Positions 23,301 through 36,023 of a stretch of DNA of 64,000 nucleotides are shown piece after piece (the first letter of the stretch is position 1; each line of letters begins with the position of its first letter). This stretch comes from Alisma plantago-aquatica (lineage: Eukaryota > Streptophyta > Magnoliopsida > Alismatales > Alismataceae): positions 1,333,550,804 through 1,333,614,803 of the forward strand of contig OY856410.1 of NCBI GenBank assembly GCA_963693085.1, written 5' to 3'. Under the pieces are notes generated by a model, which saw only the letters and a list, made by a program, of their open reading frames with translations, did no database searches and was not told the origin of the DNA. The position numbers and the translations under genes are program-made.

Positions 23301-24304
23301 AGACCACTTCAGCATGTGACTGCGGTCCTGCTTGTGTTGTACTCATTTTCTGACCATGAGGTGGGAGGTCATGGAGTCCGGCTCTTCCATTGACCTTGTA
23401 TGGCACCGTCTTGGGTTTCGTAACCGAAGGTTGGATTTGAACAGTACGGTTCAAATCCTCAGGGCATAATAAAATGTAATACAGCCGTTTAGTATTTACT
23501 AATCATATCAAATACGAAACATTGGTTGAGGCCTTGTTTGTGTAATATTCCATTATACCTTGCAGGTCATGTGGTAATCTACCTTATCTTGATAATCAGG
23601 TTATATGGCATTATACCCTGTTCTAATGATCCTGTTACATGTTGATATATCTCATCTTGATAGTCATGTTCGTTTGAAAGACATCTGGTTATAAGTTTTA
23701 GTACAGCTGGTATGCTTGCCGGTAAGAATGATCTTGCTATATATATATATATAACTGCTTCTGATATATCTGCTCATGTTATAATTGATGTTATAGATTC
23801 TCTTGCTGAGGTTCTGTAGTTGCGGTGGGGAGCTATGTTTCCCGCTGGGACAATTGTTCAATTGTCTCACTCCGCTGGTTTACACCCTTTTTAGGTGGTC
23901 GAGGTAGACGTGGTCGTGGTTGTGGTGTTGCGGACGAGCAGCTTGAGGAGCAGTAGAAGGCAAGCGATGGACATGCTGCTGTTTTGGATGTTTTGTAGTA
24001 GAGTCTAGAGTCATCCCTGTACTCTCAGGTCCTTGGCAGTGTTTTGACGATGTTTCACGAAGATCGTTCGATGATATCTGTATATCCTGAGCTGTGGACA
24101 CGTGTCAGATCTTGTGTATGTACATATTTATATGACATGTTTCTGTGCAGGATGAGGACTGGAAAGTAATAGTTTCACAGTTTATCAGTTTTCCGCAATC
24201 AGTTTTAATTAACCCGTGTTTTTGATAATCTGTGGTTATGGTGTTTTCCGCACGTTTTCGCGTAACACCTCGTTATCTGTGTGATAATGGGATGTGTTTC
24301 CACA
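20339..24304 (+). repeat. 3' LTR of the chromovirus
   Basis: 3966 bp, highly similar to the 5' LTR. It lacks the nested solo LTR and also lacks about 71 bp present at roughly 15229-15300 of the 5' LTR. The missing piece is bordered by the short direct repeat CCTG, so it was probably lost by slippage or microhomology repair. The sequence just before the LTR includes GGGGACGAAATCC, the common end of chromovirus pol; the polypurine tract proper is weak (GTAGAGG). Confidence 0.94.
21788..21922. repeat. 15-bp minisatellite in the 3' LTR (9 units)
   Basis: Same CC(A/C)TGATGGCCGATA array as in the 5' LTR but with nine units instead of eight. Because the LTRs were identical at insertion, one unit has been gained or lost since. 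Confidence 0.9.
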
Positions 24305-24309
24305 GAGTA

Positions 24310-24600
24310 GTTTATAGTATTGTTGTTACAACATTGGTGAAGAATTTGGTATATATATCACCCTCCTTTATCCAATTGATTTTTTATCATTGTTTCCCAT
24401 GATTTCATTTTGAAGTATAAGATGTTATAATTTATTTTCACCACAAGAATGTGTTCCTGATCTATAGATGGGTCACTATCTAGTTGGAAGAGCAACAATT
24501 CTTTGTGTTTGAGAACTAGGTAAATATTACTAAAAGTGGTGGAGTTCCAAAATTTAAGGTATTGTCAGATAAATTATATTATTTTGAATATTCCAACTTG
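24310..24600 (-). mobile_element. LINE remnant, 5' part, continuing from 9863
   Basis: Minus-strand translation across two frames gives LINE linker sequence: LLLFQLDSDPSIDQEH, then MKSWETMIKNQLDKGG and GDIYTKFFTNVV. This corresponds to the W(L/I)KEGDRNTKFFH block just upstream of plant LINE RT domains. It joins colinearly with 9863 once the chromovirus and its GAGTA duplication are removed. The endonuclease domain is not recognised. Confidence 0.75.
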
Positions 24601-25439
24601 GTTCTAGATGATTGATGTACTGAATACTATTCACTTCTTACAGAATATTTTATTATATATTTTATGCATATTTTCTCATTTTTACATTACTTAGAATGGT
24701 TTATCATTATCGGCTTGTGACATACAATTGCATCAATCATTAGCTATTTCTATCGTTTCATATTGATTTATCATAATCTATGGGATTTATGTTCTTCTTT
24801 TCAAATTTTAGGTAAATTAAAAAGCCCTAGTTTGGCTCAGTGATACTGAAAACCTTGTCAATGGTAACATCAATGGAAGAAAATGGACAGGCACGAGTCA
24901 AAGACGCTTAGTGGTACCGACAGTATATTTGGAACTACCAACTAGATGGACAGTAAACCAATCGAAGCAATTTGGTGCTATCGACCTCTAGTCGATGGTA
25001 TCGACTTTTACATGAAAAATCATCATGAGATGTTAGAGAGTAAATCAAGGTTATCGATGCCTCAGTTGGTAGTAGTAAGCTACAAAACACCTGAAGGAGA
25101 CCTCTTCGTCAACCTCACGTGTGTCGAGGCTCAAAGTAACATGTACCTATGATTTTTGTCACCATCATCCCTACTTCAGGTGCATGGGATCGGGGGTTGA
25201 CCCTCCTCATGCTAGGACATGGAGGACCACCGAAGGGTCTGGTTGGGTCCGATCAAGATTTGTGGAGGCGAAGATGTTTTCTTTTCTTGATTCTGCAAGA
25301 TCCAGGACCATGGAACGTGGGGGGGGGGCTCTGTTGTCATTTAGATTGCAATCGGTATCCTCCACAATGAATAACATAACCTAGGGATCAAAAGACCTGA
25401 ATATCCCTAAATGTGAATGAAAAGTGAAAGGGTTCTAGG
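24601..25439. other. Unassigned sequence between LINE and LTR fragment
   Basis: AT-rich to about 24820, then more balanced sequence with recurring TATCGA/GGTACCGAC-like motifs (24910-25060) and a run of nine or more G near 25320. Part of 25170-25439 may be the upstream half of the Gypsy-type LTR that is clear from 25440. No coding sequence is supported. Confidence 0.4.
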
Positions 25440-26094
25440 GTCTTTTACCCTGGTACTTCCCAGCCAAGTTATATAACTAAAAGGTATTTTGTGGTGACGC
25501 GTCCTCGTCTGATTGCCTGAAATATAATTAATTTGTAAATGATGTAGTAATTATTTGGTAAATGATCTAAAAAATGAGAGGAATGTAAATAAAATATAAT
25601 TGATATCTAATTCAAATCCTAATTCCCCAAAGTAAGACTTGTATGTGATTAGGTGATGAATAATGAATGCTTCTGATATTAAAATGTTTAAATATTAAAA
25701 ACCTTTCTTTTGTGCTCGTATTTGATCTTATTGATTACGATGATAATCTAGATGACAATGATGATAAGATAATTATGGTTTCTAAAAGAGGATAATTATT
25801 AATAAGTGAGTAGGGTATAAAAACCCTAGTTTTGGTGATTATGATACTTAACACAGTAAATCTGATTATTTTGAGATGTTATTTGTTGTTTTGTAAATAT
25901 AATGCTAATCTAACATGATTATAATTGTAATGGTGATAATTAGAGTTTCTAATATGAATAACCATGCATAAGAAGATTATGGATAAAGATCCTAACTAGC
26001 TTAGTTGTTGATGACCTTAATGAGATCTAAGTAATGGATATTATGGATCCAATGATTAGGGTCTAAACCTAATGTTAATATGCTATGGAAATAG
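25440..26094 (+). repeat. Gypsy-type LTR, left part (split by the large non-coding element)
   Basis: This block matches the reverse complement of about 47790-48450, including AAAATGAGAGGAA, TATAAAAACC/TATAAAAATC, TAACATGATTAT and ATAACCATGC in the same order. The match continues without a gap across the insertion: GGAAATAG at 26094 joins GGTTTGAGCCCTTATTCC at 36024. TATAAAAA near 25820 is a candidate TATA box. The 5' boundary of this LTR is not resolved. Confidence 0.7.
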
Positions 26095-29000
26095 TGTAAA
26101 GACATAGTCTATACTATTAAACATGATAAACAAATCATCAATTGGATAGCAGCGGAGATATAAATCTTGACTTAATTCAAAATGTATAAAGAGTACATTA
26201 CAAAATTTTCCCAAATGGGAGTACAACTTTATACAAGCAACTTCAAGGATCTAGGTAGAGGAAGACTTAGACTAATACAACATTGTCTCCAAACCAAACA
26301 ACTATATACCATATTTAAAGGCAACTATGATCATGCATGCTAAATATTCTTTTTCTTCTTCTCCTATCCTTAGCCTTGGGTCCACCAAGCTTCCACTGCG
26401 CACTCTGATCCTAACCTGGATGGTTGGGGTCATCCAGCAAGAGAGAGATAAAAGGTATGTGTTAAAAATAGGATAAAGGCAAATAATAAGCTAAGCAAAA
26501 TTATTCCATGAAGGGATTTCAAGAGGAGAGAGACCAATGAGTAAATAAGAATTTAGAAAACTGCCACATTTTAATATCAACAAATATCACCATTGCATGA
26601 ATATAAATTATGACTCAACGTACTCTCAATGTAGGGTGAGGCACCTACCAGACCTCACCAATGGCAGGGGGACTAAAACCCCAGTGCCCAATATATATAA
26701 AATGGCAGGGGGACTAAAACCCCAGTGCCCGGCAGGGGGACTAAAACCCCAGTGCCCTGTGGGTGGTTTGTACTCATGTACACTACATTGTCAATTGGTC
26801 AATAACTATATCATGCATAAACATTCACTTGGCAGTAGAGTGAAAAGTATAACAAAATAACATCATAGCATTGGGAATAAAACCCAAGAATAACCAAATA
26901 GGCCATCATAGGCCACAATAATATCCAAGAACTCCAACAAGTAAATGAGTCAACAAGAAACAACATTATACAATGCTTCCAAATATTTCAAAAGGATGAG
27001 CCACATAGGCAATAACAAGATTAAGCATTTCCAAGTAAAGGAGGCAACATATAGCAAGTTTCACAAGATTCAAATGAATGAACCACAATGGCATTAGAAG
27101 CATAAAATAAGTAAAGAGCCAATAAATTCATGTAGGAGGATAACAAGGCTAGCACAATAATAATTGTGGGGTTGGAAAAGTCCCAACTGAGAGATTAGGA
27201 TTGTTTGCACAATAATCATTCACATCCATCCATAGAGATCACATATATGAATAGGTTCCACATATTAAATTAGGCTACACATACACAATAGGGTACTCAT
27301 ACTGAAATAGGGCTCACATACCTATTTTATTTAATTACCATAACATTCACCAAGTTGATTGCAAACCATCCACATATCCTAGTTACATAATTACACATGT
27401 ATTAATATATATAAAAACATAAATTATAGGAAAAACCCTAATTTTACAAAACCACGATTTAGGGTTTAAAACTTACCCCAACAGATTATTCAGATTCTCC
27501 TGAACAATAAAACATATTTTATTACCTAATTTGGGATTAAAATGAATTTATTATGTATTTTAGAACATTTTATATATTTCAAAGGCATTCAAAACAAACT
27601 TCCAAAAAGGAATACAAATCAGGGGTCAAAAACTAGAAATTCGGATTCTACATCAAAAATCCTTTCCATCGACTATTTATTCATATTTTTCTGACCAACG
27701 GTTGATTTACTATGAAATAAGTAAATCCGACCAATCAGAAATCAGGAAAACTATAGTGTGACATGTATTTAAATCGAAATACAAATCGATGTAAGTAATA
27801 GGTGAAAGGACCAAAATACCCTTTCTCGTTAAAACAAATCAATTGAAACGATGAGGGCAAATCAGTCATTTGGACAAATCGGTTGCCTGCGAACAAGAAG
27901 AAACCGGGGGGAAGAAAAGACTAAAATGCCCCAGCCCGAAATAAAGGCTCCATGGTCGGGGCATGGGTGCCTTGGTCATTGCCTGACCAGGCATCTACCA
28001 GCCCAGGCATGGTGCGAGCAAGGCAGACTGGAGCTCGGCTCCATGGCGCATCTCGCCACCCAGTGCGCGTAACCGAGAAAGGAGACTGGGAACGAGTTCC
28101 CCAGTTCCTCCCGAACACAAGGATCGCCTGCCCACGCACTCGCGTGCCCTGGAGCAGAAGAACGAGGCCCAGCCTGGCCGGAAACAGGGGAAGCAAAAGG
28201 GGGATCAAAACCCGAAGATAGGGGCCGAAAGCAGTAAAACCAAGGTCAGGAAACGTCCACGGATGCAAGGTGAATCAAGGGAAGTATCGGCGAGGGTAGA
28301 GAAGCATCAGAGCTGAAAAACGACAGGCGCCGACGGAGCTCGACGGCGAGCTTACAGGGTGCGGTGCTAGGGGGCGTCGCGAGGTAAAATGAGAGTACAG
28401 GGGGAAAGATCAGGGGCCGGAGTCGGTTACCTAGCAGCCAATTGACTCGAGGAGACAAGAGGAGAGAGCAGCAAACCGCCATTGCCGGAGAAGAAGAGTG
28501 GCTAGGTCCAGGTGACTGAGGGTAGCTTAGGGTAGATTGAGTGTGGAGGAGCGATGTGCGGGGGATGAGGATTGTTTTACGGCCTTGTAAAGGCAAAAAG
28601 AGGAACCCTACCTCGCTCTGTAACCTCTCTGTGAAGAAGAGGAGAAGGGCACAAATGGGCGTTTTGTCCACAGATCATATCAAGGGTCTAGCAAGGGGTC
28701 GCTGAACCCGTCGTGAGGAGACGAAGCTAAAGGGAGAAGAATCGCAAGAAACGGTGGAGGAGGGAGTGAGAACGACTCAAGGGAGTCCATGAGCCTGTGT
28801 TGCTCGGGCGGCTGGAGGTAGAAGGAAATGCCCCGACCGTTGGATCGAAAGGGCGATCAAAGAGGAGCCGTCCGATGGCCCCAGGCGCGTGACATATAAA
28901 TCGACCATCAATCTTAGCGTTACACGAAATTAAATGAAATCAATTTAAGGAAAAGGTCACACTATATTCAATACTTATAAAATGGATTTGAAGGGTCAAA

Positions 29001-29635
29001 TGAAGTCCAAATGACACCAAATTTGGACCACATGCTCATATTAAAGTGTAGCATCATGCTATGAAATTAGATTTTGTAATTATAACCAATAAGGTCCTCA
29101 ATTAATATATTGCTCATTAAGGTGTGTTTTAACACATTAAAAGATGTGAATATTATGAAATGACTATATTAATGCAATTAGTGAGTCAAATTCGAGGTGA
29201 TAGCTATATATGAATATTAAGAGGAAAATATAATCCTTTAAATATGTTTTCACACATTTATCATCAAATTGGAGGAGAGAGAAAGTAAAGAGGTTAATAT
29301 ACTCATAATTAATTCAAATGTTTATTATTATTAATATATTTATCCAAAAATCTCCAAATTAATATTATCTACTTATATCCATCCTTAATGATCAAATTAC
29401 ATTATTAACCCTAACTTATCTACTAAATTGGGTTATTTGTGCAAACACCCCTCCATTCACATAAATGAGGGTAAACAGTGATTTCAACATCAAATTATGC
29501 CCAAATTGCACAAGGGGTCCAAAAAGAATATAAAACAAGGGACATTTATGAAAAAGGTCCAAATGGATTAAAAGGCAAAGAAAAGCTCAAAAGTGGGTAA
29601 ATTGCAGGGAAGACCCTGAATTTCAGTATGTTACA
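26095..29635 (-). repeat. 3' LTR (left) of the LARD-like element
   Basis: 3541 bp. AT-rich arms surround a GC-rich core at about 27840-28900. The core contains a minus-strand ORF of 141 codons (28246-28671) whose counterpart in the other LTR differs mainly by amino-acid-changing substitutions, so it is probably not under protein selection. Three copies of a 26-bp hairpin-forming unit lie at 26663-26756. Confidence 0.92.
26663..26756. repeat. Three 26-bp hairpin units in the left LTR
   Basis: Units at 26663, 26704 and 26731 each begin GGCAGGGGGACT and end ACCCCAGTGCC. The arms are imperfectly complementary around TAAAA, so each unit can fold into a short hairpin. Confidence 0.85.
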
Positions 29636-31522
29636 GCACACCACCCCTTAAAGAGGATTTCGTCCCCGAAATCACAACAAGAGGAAAGAGAGGGTGAGTG
29701 TGCAACAACCCAACCTTAAACACTAGGTTATAACCCTTAATCTAGGGTACCACATAAAATCTACATAAGTCAGGTGTTACTAAGGTTTCCACAAAACCTA
29801 TAGCCTTTTATCAAACTTAAACTAACATTTTTGTCTTATTAGTATAATCTACATCCTGAAGAGGTATATTATATATCATACTACTACTTGTGCCACATTT
29901 TATTCAAAACAATTATATCTCAATATTATATCATGTGTATTTCCCTCATCAAGGGTTTTAAGCACAATTAGCGTTTACTAAGACATTTCAACATTAATTA
30001 ATGTATTAGGTCGAAAACCTTAATAACATGAATTCATTTTCCATTATCCTCTTAAAACTATCATGTAGAATTATCACAAATTATTTTGTAGAAAAAGGGT
30101 AATATTATTCAACAAGTTATTAAGCCTATTTTAATTCCAAATAATTATCATATTATACATTTCATATCATCTTTTTATACTCATCCTAATGACATCATTA
30201 ATCATTTTCTTCCATTATACTACATATTAAGAATTATACATATTTTAATACACATTAGGCATTATATGAATATTTATGTGAATCCAATTATTCATTATCA
30301 TGTTTGAGTCATTATATTCATTTTAGTGAATATGATGTAACACATTAAATATTAACAAATTAAATCATATATCAAATTATGATGAGGTGTTCATTAAAGA
30401 GCAAGGTGATATGCCTTACATATATTGATAACTTAGTGACTATAACCCATTTACATGCATTAAGGCATAAGATGACAACTAATGTCACTAATGTATCATG
30501 AAAGGCATTAAGGGTATATACATATGTATATGTAGTTAAAGCTATATGATTACATATTAGGGTTTGGGTCAACTTGATCATCACATGTTAAAGCATCCTT
30601 AGGGTGTATTTTACCATACACATTTTACCATTAGGGTGACTTAATCAAAACTATGTATATTCACATATGAATAATTAATGATTATGTGCATCAAGAGTAT
30701 ATTAAGGTTCAAGCATGAGAATTATATGACTTATTAATTTCTTCATAAACAAACAAGATGAATTACAAACATATTAGGTTTGTTCAACTCTCACTAAACC
30801 CATGTCTAAGGAGTTAGAGTTTCTTGATTTCAAGGCATTGAGGGACTCCAACCCCCTAAAGAGGATTTCGTCCTCGAAATCAACAACCCCAAAATCTATC
30901 AAGGTACTAACACTACCTTTCCACTCAAAGGGTTGACTAAGTCAAACTATTTCAAGGGTATAAAGCCCAACATTAAAAGTCTTACTAAAATCTATCTTCC
31001 AACTCAAGGTATAGCATAGGGTTCACTAAACCTTAAACATGGAAATCTAAGGCTCATATAAGATACTTAGGGATTACAAGATGATTTTTGTTTGAGAAAA
31101 GAAATCAAATCATCATATAAGAGGTATAAAGGTTACTCAACAATAAGGTAATGTCTAAAGGTAGACTATTTCGAGCTGTCCGTTTCAGATCAGGCCAGGC
31201 CTGGTCATATGAGCTCAGGAGTCCTCGTGACCAAGCTAGTGGGGCGGAGGAAAATATTGCCATCCCCCAAGCTCTGACCATTTCTAGACACCATCACTTT
31301 CAACTTCTTACTCTAATAGCTACTCAATAGACATTTCACCAAAAAGTTGACAAATTTTATTTTTAATTAATTATTATTATGATACTAGATCAAACTTTCA
31401 TGCTAGGTCAACTCTAAGGTGAAAAACTAGCTAAAGGGAAACTATATAAGATAAGGGTTCTATCTAGGAGACAATTTTGAATTAGTCAAGAATCTGACTA
31501 CCTTGATGATCTGATACCATGA
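29636..31522 (-). other. Internal region of the LARD-like element (non-coding)
   Basis: AT-rich, without an ORF above 70 codons. At its left end, reading minus, GATTTCGGGGACGAAATCC is followed by a polypurine tract (AAGGGGTGGTGTG) directly before the 3' LTR; this is the conserved end of Gypsy pol reading DFGDEIL. A second copy of that pol-end motif lies at about 30857-30880, which suggests recombination or deletion brought two pol ends together. A leader block at about 31170-31300 resembles those at 40560-40660 and 53110-53215. Confidence 0.8.
31511..31519 (-). promoter_or_regulatory. Primer-binding site of the LARD-like element
   Basis: CTGATACCA on the + strand is TGGTATCAG on the minus strand, complementary to the initiator Met-tRNA 3' end. 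It lies 3 bp from the right (5') LTR boundary and sets the element's orientation. Confidence 0.88.
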
Positions 31523-34500
31523 TGTAAAGACATAGTCTATACTATTAAACATGATAAACAAATCATCAATTGGATAGCAGTGGAGATATAAATCTTGACT
31601 TAATTCAACATGTATAAAGAGTACATTACAAAATTTTCCCAAATGGGAGTACAACTTTATACAAGCAACTTCAAGGATCTAGGTAGAGGAAGACTTAGAC
31701 TAATACAACATTGTCTCCAAACCAAACAACTATATAGCATATTTAAAGGCAACTATGATCATGCATGCTAAATATTCTTTTTCTTCTTCTCCTATCCTTA
31801 GCCTTGGGTCCACCAAGCTTCCACTGCGCACTCTGATCCTAACCTAGATGGTTGGGGTCATCCAGCAAGAGAGAGATAAAAGGTATGTGTTAAAAACAGG
31901 ATAAAGGCAAATAATAAGCTAAGCGAAATTATTCCATTAAGGGATTTCAAGAGGAGAGAGACCAATGAGTAAATAAGAATTTAGAAAACTGCCACATTTT
32001 AATATCAACAAATATCACCATTGCATGAATATAAATTATGACTCAACGTCCTCTCAATGTAGGGTGAGGCACCTACCGGACCTCACCAATGGCAGGGGGA
32101 CTAAAACCCCAGTGCCTAAAAAGTGGCAGGGGGACTAAAACCCCAGTGCCCAATATATATAAAATGGCAGGGGGACTAAAACCCCAGTGCCCGGCAGGGA
32201 GACTAAAACCCCAGTGCCCTGTGGGTGGTTTGTACTCATGTACACTACATTGTCAATTGGTCAATAACTATATCATGCATAAACATTCACTTGGCAGTAG
32301 AGTGAAAAGTATAACAAAATAACATCATAGCATTGGGAATAAAACCCAAGAATAACCAAATAGGCCATCATAGGCCACAATAATATCCAAGAACTCCAAG
32401 AAGTAAATGAGTCAACAAGAAACAACATTATACAATGCTTCCAAATATTTCAAAAGGATGAGCCACATAGGAAATAACAAGATTAAGCATTTCCAAGTAA
32501 AGGAGGCAACATATAGCAAGTTTCACAAGATTCAAATGAATGAACCACAATGGCATTAGAAGCATAAAATAAGTAAAGAGCCAATAAATTCATGTAGGAG
32601 GATAACAAGGCTAGCACAATAATAATTGTGGGGTTGGAAAAGTCCCAACTGAGAGATTAGGATTGTTTGCACAATAATCATTCACATCCATCCATAGAGA
32701 TCACATATATGAATAGGGTCCACATATTAAATTAGGCTACACATACACAATAGGGTACACATACTGAAATAGGGCTCACATACCTATTTTATTTAATTAC
32801 CATAACATTCACCAAGTTGATTGCAAACCATCCACATATCCTAGTTACATAATTACACATGTATTAATATATATAAAAACATAAATTATAGGAAAACCCT
32901 AATTTTACAAAACCACGATTTAGGGTTTAAAACTTACCCCAACAGATTAGTCAGATTCTCCTGAACAATAAAACATATTTTATTACCTAATTTGGGGTTA
33001 AAATAAATTTATTATGTATTTTAGAACATTTTATATATTTAAAAGGCATTCAAAACAAACTTCAAAAAAGGAATACAAATTAGGGGTCAAAAACTAGAAA
33101 TTCGGATTCTACAACAAAAATCCTTTCCATCGACTATTTATTCATATTTTTCTGACCAACGGTTGATTTACTATGAAATAAGTAAATCCGACCAATCAGA
33201 AATCAGGAAAACTATAGTGTGACAGGTATTTAAATCGAAATACAAATCGATGTAAATAACAGGTGAAAGGACCAAAATACCCTTTCTCGTTAAAACAAAT
33301 CAATTGAAACGATGAGGGCAAATCAGTCATTTGGACAAATCGGTTGCCTGCGAACAAGAAGAAACCGGGGGAAGAAAAGACTAAAATGCCCCAGCCCGAA
33401 ACAAAGGCTCCATGGCCGGGGCATGGGTGCCTTGGTCATTGCCTGACCAGGCATCTACCAGCCCAGGCATGGTGCGAGCAACGCAGACTGGAGCTCGGTT
33501 CCATGGCGCATCTCGCCACCCAGTGCGCGTAACCGAGAAAGGAGACTGGGAACGAGTTCCCCAGTTCCCAACTGAGAGATTAGGATTGTTTGCACAATAA
33601 TCATTCACATCCATCCATAGAGATCACATATATGAATAGGGTCCACATATTAAATTAGGCTACACATACATAATAGGGTACACATACTGAAATAGGGCTC
33701 ACATACCTGTTTTATTTAATTACCATAACATTCACCAAGTTGATTGCAAACCATCCACCTATCCTAGTTACATAATTACACATGTATTAATATATATAAA
33801 AACATAAATTATAGGAAAAATCCTAATTTTACAAAACCATGATTTAGGGTTTAAAACTTACCCCAACAGATTAGTCAGATTCTCCTGAACAATAAAACAT
33901 ATTTTATTACCTAATTTGGGATTAAAATGAATTTCTTATGTATTTTAGAACATTTATATATTTAAAGGCATTCAAAACAAACTTCGAAAAAGGAATACAA
34001 ATCAGGGGTCAAAAACTAGAAATTGGGATTCTACATCAAAAATCCTTTCCATCGACTATTTATTCATATTTATATGACCAACGGTTGATTTACTATGAAA
34101 TAAGTAAATCCGACCAATCAGAAATCAGGAAAACTATATTGTGACAGGTATTAAAATCGAAATACAAATCGATGTAAATAACAGGTGAAAAGACCAAAAT
34201 ACCCTTTCTCGTTAAAACAAATCAATTGAAACGATGAGGGCAAATCAGTCATTTAGACAAATCGGTTGCCTGCGAACTAGAATAAACCGGGGGGAGGAAA
34301 AGACTAACATGCCCCAGCCCGAAACAAAGGCTCCATGGCCGGGGCATGGGTGCCTTGGTCATTGCCTGACCAGGCATCTACCAGCCCAGGCATGGTGCGA
34401 GCAACGCAGACTGGAGCTCGGCTCCATGGCGCATGTCGCCACCCAGTGCGCGTAACCGAGAAAGGAGACTGGGAACGAGTTCCCCAGTTCCTCCCGAACA

Positions 34501-36018
34501 CAAGGATCGCCTGCCCACGCACTCACGTTCCCTGGAGCAGAAGAACGAGGCCCAACCTGGCCGGAAACAGGGGAAGCAAAAGGGGGATCAAAACCCGAAG
34601 ATAGGGGCCGAAAGCAGTAAAACCAAGGTCAGGAAACGTCCACAGATGCAAGGTGAATCAAGGGAAGTATCGGTGAGGGTAGAGAAGCATCAGAGCTGAA
34701 AAACGACAGGCGCCGACGGAGCTCGACGGCGAGCTTACAGGGTGCGGCGCTAGGGGGCGTCGCGAGGTAAAATGAGAGTACAGGGGGAAAGATCACGGGT
34801 CGGAGTCGGTTACCTAGCAGCCAATTGACTCGAGGAGGCCAGAGGAGAGAGCAGCAAGCCGCCATTGCCGGAGAAGAAGAGCGGCTAGGTCCAGGTGACT
34901 GAGGGTAGCTTAGGGTAGATTGAGTGTGGAGGAGCGATGCGCGGGGGATGAGGATTGTTTTACGGCCTTGTAAAGGCAAAAAGAGGAACCCTACCTCGCT
35001 CTGTAACCTCTCTGCGAAGAAGAGGAGAAGGGCACAAATGGGCGTTTTGTCCACAGATCATATCAAGGGTCTAGCAAGGGGTCGCTGAATCCTTCGCGAG
35101 GAGACGAAGCCAAAGGGAGAAGAATCGCAAGAAACGGTGGAGGAGGGAGTGAGAACGACTCAAGGGAGTCCATGAGCCTGTGTTGCTCGGGCGGCTGGAG
35201 GTAGAAGGAAATGCCCCGACCGTTGGATCGAAAGGGCGATCAAAGAGGAGCCGTCCGATGGCCCCAGGCGCGTGACATATAAATCGACCAGCAATCTTAG
35301 CGTTACGCAAAATTAAATGAAATCAATTTAAGGAAAAGGTCACACTATATTCAATACTTATAAAATGGATTTGAAGGGTCAAATGAAGTCCAAATGACAC
35401 CAAATTTAGACCACATGCTCATATTAAAGTGTAGCATCATGCTATGCAATTAGATTTCGTAATTATAACCAATAAGGTCCTCAATTAATATATTTCTCAT
35501 TAAGGTGTGTTTTAACACATTAAAAGATGTGAATATTATGAAATGACTATATTAATGCAATTAGTGAGTCAAATTCGAGGTGATAGCTATATATGAATAT
35601 TAAGAGGAAAATATCATCCTTTAAATATGTTTTCACACATTTATCATCAAATTGGAGGAGAGAGAAAGTAAAGAGGTTAATATACTCATAATTAATTCAA
35701 ATGTTTATTATTATTAATATATTTATCCAAAAATCTCCAAATTAATATTATCTACTTATATCCATCCTTAATGATAAAATTACATTATTAACCCTAACTT
35801 ATCTACTAAATTGGGTTATTTGTGCAAACACCCCTCCATTCACATAAATGAGGGTAAACAGTGATTTCAACATCAAATTATGCCCAAATTGCACAAGGGG
35901 TCCAAAAAGAATATAAAATAAGGGACATTTATGAAAAAGGTCCAAATGGACTAAAAAGCAAAGAAAAGCTCAAAAGTGGGTAAATTGCAGGGAAGACCCT
36001 GAATTTCAGTATGTTACA
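31523..36018 (-). repeat. 5' LTR (right) of the LARD-like element
   Basis: 4496 bp, longer than its partner because of an internal ~923-bp tandem duplication and one extra 26-bp hairpin unit (four units, at 32091, 32125, 32166 and 32193). A candidate TATA box, TTTATATG on the minus strand, is near 35275. GC-rich promoter-like sequence with ATCGGACGGCTCC and CGATCCAACGG follows. Confidence 0.92.
32644..34490. repeat. ~923-bp tandem duplication inside the right LTR
   Basis: The segment starting CCCAACTGAGAGATTAGG at 32644 recurs at 33567. The second copy ends near 34490 at GAGTTCCCCAGTTC, the same sequence that ends the first. The left LTR has one copy, so the duplication happened after insertion. 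Short homology (GTTCC/GTCCC) at the junction is compatible with illegitimate recombination. Confidence 0.92.
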
Positions 36019-36023
36019 AATAG

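Larger units (their letters stand above)
9869..24304 (+). mobile_element. Complete Ty3/Gypsy chromovirus (Tekay/Del-like), nested in a LINE
   Basis: A full LTR retrotransposon. Both LTRs start TGTAAGGACCCTG and end in CCACA, and the insertion is bounded by the perfect 5-bp duplication GAGTA (9864-9868 and 24305-24309). It has a primer-binding site for initiator Met-tRNA and one gag-pol frame with gag, zinc knuckle, protease, RT, RNase H, integrase and a C-terminal chromodomain. The gene order and chromodomain place it among chromoviruses; the very long LTRs (~4 kb) and chromodomain type suggest Tekay/Del. Stops, a frameshift and a nested Copia-type LTR make it non-autonomous now. Confidence 0.95.
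26095..36018 (-). mobile_element. Large non-coding LTR retroelement (LARD-like)
   Basis: Two long, highly similar LTRs flank a 1887-bp internal region with no recognisable gag or pol. The element is bounded by the perfect 5-bp duplication AATAG (26090-26094 and 36019-36023). On the minus strand the LTR starts TGTAACATACTG and ends TGTCTTTACA. A Met-tRNA primer-binding site abuts the right LTR and a polypurine tract abuts the left one, so orientation is minus. Large LTRs with a non-coding interior fit a LARD that depends on a Gypsy partner. Confidence 0.93.

Noticed and set aside
27851..28268. Overlapping short ORFs on both strands in the GC-rich part of the LARD LTRs, also at 33344-33614 and 34234-34699
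   Set aside because: They overlap one another, recur only because the LTR is repeated, and show no domain; GC-rich sequence has few stops.
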